This document shows, one piece after another, positions 9,869-14,698 of a stretch of DNA of 64,000 bases (position 1 is the first letter of the stretch; each line of letters opens with the position of its first letter). The notes under the pieces were generated by a model. That model did no database searches. It saw only the letters and a list, made by a program, of their open reading frames with translations, and was not told the origin of the DNA. The position numbers and the translations under genes were made by a program. Origin of the DNA: Lutibacter oceani (GTDB lineage: Bacteria > Bacteroidota > Bacteroidia > Flavobacteriales > Flavobacteriaceae); assembly GCF_003384935.1 (NCBI RefSeq), contig NZ_QTTQ01000009.1:806001-870000 (forward strand), written 5' to 3'.

Positions 9869-9887
9869 TTAACATAATTTAAGTTAA
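9869..9887 (+). promoter_or_regulatory. TTAAC-N9-GTTAA inverted-repeat site upstream of paralogue 3
   Basis: The 19-mer TTAACATAATTTAAGTTAA lies 105 bp upstream of the direct repeat at 9993. With the terminator and that repeat it accounts for most of what can be seen in the non-coding stretch 9782-10082. Confidence 0.5.
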
Positions 9888-9992
9888 AATCCATAAAATA
9901 ACTTTTTTCAAAAGAATACGCTTTTAATTTTAAACATCAAGAAAACAACAATTTCATGTGGGTTCAATTAAAAATTGATTAATATTTTACAG

Positions 9993-10008
9993 GTTAAATT
10001 TTTGTTAA
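9993..10008 (+). promoter_or_regulatory. GTTAA-N6-GTTAA direct repeat upstream of paralogue 3
   Basis: GTTAA at 9993-9997 and 10004-10008, again with 11-bp spacing, 79 bp before the start codon at 10083. A weaker -7-like box (TACATATA) lies at 10052-10059. Confidence 0.55.
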
Positions 10009-10082
10009 TAGCATATCATAAGAGTCACAGACCCTCTTTCCAAACGTCTTTTACATATAACAATCTAAAACATTTATATATT

Positions 10083-10415
10083 ATGAAAAAATTTAAATTA
10101 TTGGCTTTAGCCTTAGTTATTGGCACATCCAGTTTATTTGCAATGAATAAAACTAATCTTGAAAAGCCAAAAAGTGAAATTAGAACTCAAATTGTAAAAC
10201 TATTAAAATCTCCTGAATTTAAAATTGAACAAGAGATAAATGTAACTTTAACTTTTACCTTCAGTTCAAAAGGTGAAATAGTAATCTTAAATGTTGATTC
10301 CAATAATTCAGAAGTATTAAATTTTATTAGACAAAATTTAAATTATCACAAAATTGAAAATCCAGGAGAAAGAGATAAAATTTATACAATGCCTTTAAAA
10401 ATGAAAGTAGCATGA
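10083..10415 (+). CDS. Small exported protein, tandem paralogue 3 of 4
   Basis: A 110-residue exported protein nearly identical to paralogue 2. I chose the ATG at 10083. The frame stays open upstream to about 9975, but only this start gives the shared signal peptide (MKKFKLLALALVIGTSSLFA) and the shared length, and a regulatory repeat lies inside the longer version. Differences from paralogue 2 are conservative except Glu to Lys in the hairpin (FSSKGEIVIL). It has its own terminator. Function unknown. Confidence 0.8.
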   Translation: MKKFKLLALALVIGTSSLFAMNKTNLEKPKSEIRTQIVKLLKSPEFKIEQEINVTLTFTFSSKGEIVILNVDSNNSEVLNFIRQNLNYHKIENPGERDKIYTMPLKMKVA

Positions 10416-10434
10416 TTGTAAACCTAAAAATTTA

Positions 10435-10466
10435 AAAAGCTCAAACAAATTTGTTTGAGCTTTTTT
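10435..10466 (+). terminator. Rho-independent terminator after paralogue 3
   Basis: The same 15-bp palindromic stem and T-run as after paralogue 2, 19 bp after the stop codon. Confidence 0.9.
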
Positions 10467-10503
10467 ATTGTCAAAAGTATTAGAAATACTATAAATTAAT
10501 TTT

Positions 10504-10522
10504 TTAACATAATTTAAGTTAA
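10504..10522 (+). promoter_or_regulatory. TTAAC-N9-GTTAA inverted-repeat site upstream of paralogue 4
   Basis: Identical 19-mer to 9869-9887. Extra half-sites follow at once (GTTAA 10525-10529, TTAAC 10531-10535). It lies 123 bp upstream of the direct repeat at 10646. These elements, the terminator and the direct repeat account for the 330-bp non-coding stretch 10416-10745. Confidence 0.5.
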
Positions 10523-10645
10523 TAGTTAATTTAACCTATTTTTTAAATTTTTAAACAACTATACTTAACACTATAAATATCAACAACATAGAGCTAATAA
10601 TCTAAAATCACAAACACAAATTACAATCTAAATAACACGGTTCTG

Positions 10646-10661
10646 GTTAAACAATTGTTAA
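10646..10661 (+). promoter_or_regulatory. GTTAA-N6-GTTAA direct repeat and promoter of paralogue 4
   Basis: GTTAA at 10646-10650 and 10657-10661 with 11-bp spacing, 89 bp before the start codon. A -7-like box TAAATTTA lies at 10699-10706, exactly as far from the repeat (37 bp between) as in paralogue 2. Confidence 0.6.
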
Positions 10662-10745
10662 TCGGTTTTAAAAACAAGCTTTCAACTACTTTAAATACTA
10701 AATTTAATATGAAATAAAATAGATGTTTAACTAAAATTTACCAAA

Positions 10746-11078
10746 ATGAAAAAATATAAATTACTGGCATTAGCCTTGTTAATTGGTACATTTGGATTGT
10801 TTGCATCAAATTTTGAAAATCCAGATGTAACAAAAAAAGAACTTAGGAACCAAATTGTAGAATTACTACAAAATCCAAACTTTTCAATAGAAAAAGAAAT
10901 TACAGTAACCTTGAAATTCACTTTTAATAGTGAAGGTGAAATTGTTATTTTATGTCCTGGATGTGAAAATAAAGATATTGTAAAATATGTTCGTGAAAAT
11001 TTAAATTATAAAAAATTTAAAACACCTGGAATAAAAGATAAAATTTACACAATACCTTTAACTATTGAAGCTTCCTAA
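10746..11078 (+). CDS. Small exported protein, tandem paralogue 4 of 4, with CxxC motif
   Basis: A 110-residue protein with a signal peptide (MKKYKLLALALLIGTFGLFA) and the same helix-hairpin-helix-strand order as its neighbours (ELRNQIVELL, ITVTLKFTFNSEGEIVIL, IVKYVRENLN, YTIPLTIEA). Where the others read LNVDSKN after the hairpin, this copy has ILCPGCENKD, placing Cys70 and Cys73 in a CPGC motif. The other three copies have no cysteine. A redox or metal-binding role is possible but only inferred. It has its own promoter region and a bidirectional terminator. Confidence 0.8.
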   Translation: MKKYKLLALALLIGTFGLFASNFENPDVTKKELRNQIVELLQNPNFSIEKEITVTLKFTFNSEGEIVILCPGCENKDIVKYVRENLNYKKFKTPGIKDKIYTIPLTIEAS

Positions 11079-11085
11079 AAAAAGA

Positions 11086-11118
11086 AAAAAACTCAAACTA
11101 AAAAGTTTGAGTTTTTTT
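11086..11118. terminator. Bidirectional terminator between convergent genes
   Basis: A 14-bp stem (AAAAAACTCAAACT and its complement) around an A-rich loop, with T-runs on both strands. It ends paralogue 4 on the plus strand and the endonuclease/exonuclease/phosphatase gene on the minus strand. Confidence 0.85.
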
Positions 11119-11120
11119 CT

Positions 11121-12092
11121 TTAATTCTTTTTTAAATATACATATACAGGAAAATGATCGCTAAAACCACCTAAGTACCACTTACCAACATAAGTTCTAA
11201 ATGGGTTCCCTTTATATTTACCTTTCCACTCTTTTAAAAAGTGTTTATCAAAAACCTCTGCATATTTAAAAGAATGTTTATTTTCTTCAATACCAATAAA
11301 GTTTTTAGAAAAAATAATTTGATCGAATAAATGCCAAGTACTTTTATGGTTTAAAGTACCATTTCCAGTATTTATTAAACGCTCCATCGGATTGTAAAAA
11401 GTATCGTTTACTAAATAATTTTTAACACTTTTACTGGTTGGGTCATCATTAAAATCGCCCATAATAATAATTTTAGCATCAGCTGTTTCATTATTAATTT
11501 TATAAGTAATACTTGAAACTAATTCCGCTGCTTTTATTCTTTTTATTTCGGTAAAATCTTCACCACTTCTTCGGGAAGGCCAGTGATTAACAAGTATATG
11601 AACCAATTCTCCGTTTAAATTTCCCTTAACCAATAATACATCACGAGTATAATCTCTTTCACCATTTTCTGCATCTAAATAAAGGGGGTATGTTTCTGAA
11701 TGTAACAATTCAAATAGCTCTTTTTTATACAGTAATGCAACATCAATTCCACGTTCATCAGGAGAATCGTAATGTACAATTCCATAATTCTCATTTTTTA
11801 AATTATTTGTGTTTACCAAATCAACCAAAACATTTTTATTTTCAACCTCTACAACACCAATAATTGCCGGTGAATGGTAAGACCTTTCATTTCCCAATTG
11901 AACCATTACACTTCCCAACTTTTTAAGTTTTCTTTTATACCTTTTATAATGCCAATTTTTTCTTCCCTTTGGAGTAAAATCATCATCTAAAGTATTAGGA
12001 TCATCTTTAGTATCAAATAAATTTTCAAGATTATAAAAAGCAATTGTATAAGCCTGTTCAATTTTACCAGACGATTTAAAGTATGAAAACAT
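11121..12092 (-). CDS. Endonuclease/exonuclease/phosphatase-family protein
   Basis: A 323-residue member of the EEP (DNase I/exonuclease III-like) metal-dependent hydrolase superfamily. Family motifs appear in order: FYNLENLFD (metal-site Asn/Glu region), VVEVENK (metal-binding Glu), RGIDVALLYK, VNHWPSRRSG (catalytic His), IIMGDFNDDP (Asp/Asn pair), a DQI motif and the terminal GGFSDHFPVY (catalytic Asp-His). All key residues look intact, so it should be active on a phosphodiester or phosphomonoester. I see no signal peptide in the first residues (MFSYFKSSGKIEQAY), so it may be cytoplasmic. It sits between the small exported proteins and hflX. It may be part of a nucleic-acid use locus (inference). 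The exact substrate is not readable. Confidence 0.85.
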   Translation of the reverse strand: MFSYFKSSGKIEQAYTIAFYNLENLFDTKDDPNTLDDDFTPKGRKNWHYKRYKRKLKKLGSVMVQLGNERSYHSPAIIGVVEVENKNVLVDLVNTNNLKNENYGIVHYDSPDERGIDVALLYKKELFELLHSETYPLYLDAENGERDYTRDVLLVKGNLNGELVHILVNHWPSRRSGEDFTEIKRIKAAELVSSITYKINNETADAKIIIMGDFNDDPTSKSVKNYLVNDTFYNPMERLINTGNGTLNHKSTWHLFDQIIFSKNFIGIEENKHSFKYAEVFDKHFLKEWKGKYKGNPFRTYVGKWYLGGFSDHFPVYVYLKKN

Positions 12093-12144
12093 AAACTATT
12101 TTTAAAAAGCACAAAATACAAAATTACAATTAAACATTGTATTG

Positions 12145-12152
12145 TATCTTTG
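12145..12152 (+). promoter_or_regulatory. -7 box of the hflX promoter
   Basis: TATCTTTG, a perfect TAnnTTTG box, lies 57 bp upstream of the hflX start in the divergent intergenic region. No convincing -33 TTG is visible. Confidence 0.45.
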
Positions 12153-12209
12153 CCTTTGAATTATAGAAGTTACAAATTAACTTTTATAGTGTTTTTAGCT
12201 ATTTAAAAT

Positions 12210-13424
12210 ATGATTGAAGAAAAAAAAGTTACCACAGAAGAGGCTGTTTTAATTGGAGTTGTAACACAACATCAAGACGAAGAACAATCTAACGAATATT
12301 TAGATGAATTAGAGTTCTTAACACTAACAGCAGGAGGTAAAGCTGTAAAACGTTTTACTCAAAAATTAGACACACCAAATCCAAAAACTTTTATAGGAGC
12401 AGGAAAATTAGAAGAAGTAAAACAATATATGATTGCGAATAAAGTTGAAACAGCCATTTTTGATGATGAACTTTCTTCCGCACAATTACGAAATATTGAA
12501 AAAGTATTAGACTGTAAAGTACTTGACAGAACTAATTTAATCCTTGATATTTTTGCAAGCAGAGCACAAACAAGTTATGCACGCACACAAGTAGAGTTAG
12601 CACAATGCCAATACTTATTACCTCGTTTAACACGCCTTTGGACGCACTTAGAACGTCAAAAAGGGGGAATTGGAATGCGCGGTCCTGGTGAAACAGAAAT
12701 TGAAACTGACAGACGTATAATTAGAGATAAAATAACTTTGCTTAAAAAGAAGCTTAAAGTTATTGATAAACAAATGGCTGTGCAACGTAAAAACCGAGGT
12801 AAAATGGTACGGGTAGCACTAGTTGGCTATACAAACGTTGGGAAATCTACTTTAATGAATGTAGTTAGCAAAAGTGATGTTTTTGCCGAAAATAAATTAT
12901 TTGCAACTTTAGATACAACTGTTAGAAAAGTAGTGATTAAAAACATTCCTTTTTTATTAACTGATACTGTTGGATTTATTAGAAAATTACCAACACAATT
13001 GGTTGAATCTTTTAAATCTACTTTAGATGAAGTTCGTGAAGCTGACTTATTATTACATGTAGTTGATATTTCTCATCCTAATTTTGAAGATCATATAGCT
13101 TCAGTAAATAAAATTTTAGATGAAATTAATAGTATTGATAAACCAACCATTATGGTGTTTAATAAAATTGATGCTTACCAACACGAAACAATTGATGATG
13201 ATGATTTAGTTACTGAAAAAACCAAAGTACATTATACGTTAGAGGATTGGAAAAAAACTTGGATGAATAGATTAGACGAAAATAATTGTCTTTTTATCTC
13301 AGCATTAAATAAAGAAAATTTAGAAGAATTTAGAGCAAAGATTTTTGAAGAAGTAAAAAAAATACATATTACGCGTTTTCCGTATAACGACTTTTTATAT
13401 GAAGAATACGAAGAAGAAAACTAA
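12210..13424 (+). CDS. hflX: Ribosome-associated GTPase HflX
   Basis: A 404-residue HflX GTPase, which in other bacteria binds the 50S subunit and helps split or rescue stalled ribosomes. The N-terminal HflX domain holds the family motif around GGIGMRGPGETEIETDRR, followed by a coiled-coil linker (LLKKKLKVIDKQM). The G domain has G1 GYTNVGKS (~205-212), G3 DTVGFIRKLP and G4 NKID. The length and order match the family. The gene stands alone on the plus strand between two minus-strand genes. Its stop overlaps the stop of the convergent CNNM gene by 4 bp. Confidence 0.95.
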   Translation: MIEEKKVTTEEAVLIGVVTQHQDEEQSNEYLDELEFLTLTAGGKAVKRFTQKLDTPNPKTFIGAGKLEEVKQYMIANKVETAIFDDELSSAQLRNIEKVLDCKVLDRTNLILDIFASRAQTSYARTQVELAQCQYLLPRLTRLWTHLERQKGGIGMRGPGETEIETDRRIIRDKITLLKKKLKVIDKQMAVQRKNRGKMVRVALVGYTNVGKSTLMNVVSKSDVFAENKLFATLDTTVRKVVIKNIPFLLTDTVGFIRKLPTQLVESFKSTLDEVREADLLLHVVDISHPNFEDHIASVNKILDEINSIDKPTIMVFNKIDAYQHETIDDDDLVTEKTKVHYTLEDWKKTWMNRLDENNCLFISALNKENLEEFRAKIFEEVKKIHITRFPYNDFLYEEYEEEN

Positions 13425-14521
13425 CCATTCTCTTCTTCTTCATTTTTCTTCTCGTAAATAAGACCAATTTTTTTAGCGCGGGTTTCCCAGTTTTTACGTG
13501 CCAAATATTGCAAATCTGCAATAGTATCACTTTCATCCATTATTTCCATCCCTAATAAGGTTTCAATAACATCTTCCATAGTTACTAAACCGCTTGTTGA
13601 TCCATACTCATCAACTACCAAAGCAATATGCTCTCTTTCTGCAATAAACCGTTCAAACAAATCAGGTATTGGTAAATTTCTATTGGTAACTAAAATTTCT
13701 CTTTTTAGATTTACCAATTTTTCATTGCCATTGCCATTAATAATTTCTTCTAAAACTTCACCTTTTAAAACAAAACCAGTAATATTATCGGCATTTTTGC
13801 TATAAATTGGAATTCGTGAAAAACGAAGTTTTGGGTATTTTTCAAAAAAAGATTTTATGGTATCATTTTCTGAGGCAGTAATCATAACGGTTCTGGGTGT
13901 CATAATATCTTTTGCTAAAACCTCTTTAAAAGTTAAAAGGTTCTTGATAATGGCACTTTCATTTTTTTCAAAAACACCTTCTTTATGTGCAATATCTGTC
14001 ATTGCATGAAAATCTTCTCTACTTAAAATAGAACCATGAGCTCCTTTCCCTCCAATTAATTTTGTAGTAAGTTGTAATAACCACAAAACACCAGTCCATT
14101 TTAACGGGAATATTAATAGAATTAATGATCTTGAGGTAAAACTTGCTAGTTGTTTCCAATAAGTTGCACCTATAGTTTTTGGAATTATTTCTGAAACTAC
14201 TAAAATTAAAAGAGTCATAATAGCAGAAATAACACCTACAAAATTTATCCCTAAAAAATTAATTTCATAAGGTAGTTTATCTGCTTCAATACCAACTAAA
14301 ATTGCTCCAACAGTATGTGCAATAGTGTTTAGAGTTAAAATTGCAATTAAAGGTTTGTCAACATCTTCCTTTAATTTTTCAAGAACAAGTGCAAATTTTC
14401 TACCTTCTTGTTTTTTTATGTTAATAAATGTTGGGGTTATACTTAAAAGTACTGCCTCTAAAACAGAACATAAAAAAGAAAAAAAGATAGATAAAGATGC
14501 GTAAAGTAATAATAATGACAT
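13421..14521 (-). CDS. CNNM/DUF21-CBS domain membrane protein (hemolysin-like)
   Basis: A 366-residue integral membrane protein. Residues ~1-170 form a CNNM (DUF21) transmembrane domain with several hydrophobic segments (LLLLYASLSIFFSFLCSVLEAVLL, a conserved SEIIPKTIGATYW). A CBS pair follows (~195-325), with IMTPRTVMITASENDT and LVVDEYGSTSGLVTMEDVIETLLG. The C-terminal CorC_HlyC domain found in longer relatives is absent; the protein ends soon after the CBS pair. Family members are linked to Mg2+/Co2+ export or tolerance; the specific ion is not known here. Its 3' end overlaps hflX by 4 bp (convergent). Confidence 0.88.
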   Translation of the reverse strand: MSLLLLYASLSIFFSFLCSVLEAVLLSITPTFINIKKQEGRKFALVLEKLKEDVDKPLIAILTLNTIAHTVGAILVGIEADKLPYEINFLGINFVGVISAIMTLLILVVSEIIPKTIGATYWKQLASFTSRSLILLIFPLKWTGVLWLLQLTTKLIGGKGAHGSILSREDFHAMTDIAHKEGVFEKNESAIIKNLLTFKEVLAKDIMTPRTVMITASENDTIKSFFEKYPKLRFSRIPIYSKNADNITGFVLKGEVLEEIINGNGNEKLVNLKREILVTNRNLPIPDLFERFIAEREHIALVVDEYGSTSGLVTMEDVIETLLGMEIMDESDTIADLQYLARKNWETRAKKIGLIYEKKNEEEENG

Positions 14522-14595
14522 TTTATTTATGTTTAACTGCTAAAATAAGTATTTAAATTTAGTTATTTTTTTTGTAGCATATTAATTTTTAAATA

Positions 14596-14643
14596 ATTAC
14601 AGGTATTTAAACTTTAAAAATTACAGGTATTTAAACTTTAAAA
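14596..14643. repeat. 24-bp tandem duplication
   Basis: Two perfect adjacent copies of a 24-bp unit (starting ATTACAGGTATTTAAACTTT) at 14596-14619 and 14620-14643, directly beside the terminator hairpin. The half-sequence AAAGTTTAA recurs inside that hairpin. It looks like slippage rather than a binding-site array. Confidence 0.8.
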
Positions 14644-14683
14644 AAATGACATTGCTTAAAGTTTAAGGCAATGTCTTTTTTTT
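14642..14683. terminator. Hairpin terminator of the secreted endonuclease gene
   Basis: The stem GACATTGC (14648-14655) pairs with GCAATGTC (14668-14675) around an AT-rich loop. A-runs and T-runs flank both sides, so it could work on either strand. It lies 15 bp beyond the stop of the minus-strand endonuclease gene. Confidence 0.75.
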
Positions 14684-14698
14684 AGGTTTAGGTGCTAT

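Larger units (their letters stand above)
9449..9887 (+). repeat. Recent tandem duplication, copy A
   Basis: The gene, its terminator and about 55 bp beyond are nearly identical to 10083-10522. Similarity begins at the start codon and ends at the 19-mer TTAACATAATTTAAGTTAA. The promoter regions of the two copies are otherwise different apart from the conserved direct repeat. Confidence 0.85.
10083..10522 (+). repeat. Recent tandem duplication, copy B
   Basis: Second copy of the 9449-9887 block, including the gene, the terminator and the 19-mer that ends the block. The sequence diverges immediately outside these limits. Confidence 0.85.

Noticed and set aside
9975..10082. N-terminal extension of paralogue 3 upstream of the ATG at 10083
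   Set aside because: It would remove the signal peptide from the N-terminus, overlap the direct-repeat site and has no counterpart in the other paralogues.
9449..10466. Palindromic repeats as a CRISPR array
   Set aside because: The palindromes are two transcription terminators with T-runs about 630 bp apart, not regular repeats with spacers.
9148..10745. Duplicated block as an insertion sequence or MITE
   Set aside because: The repeats carry normal genes with signal peptides and terminators. There is no transposase and no target-site duplication; the 19-mers are few and sit in promoter-proximal positions.
13421..14521. CNNM gene as a truncated pseudogene because the CorC_HlyC domain is missing
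   Set aside because: Shorter CNNM-CBS proteins are common and the frame is intact with a clean stop.
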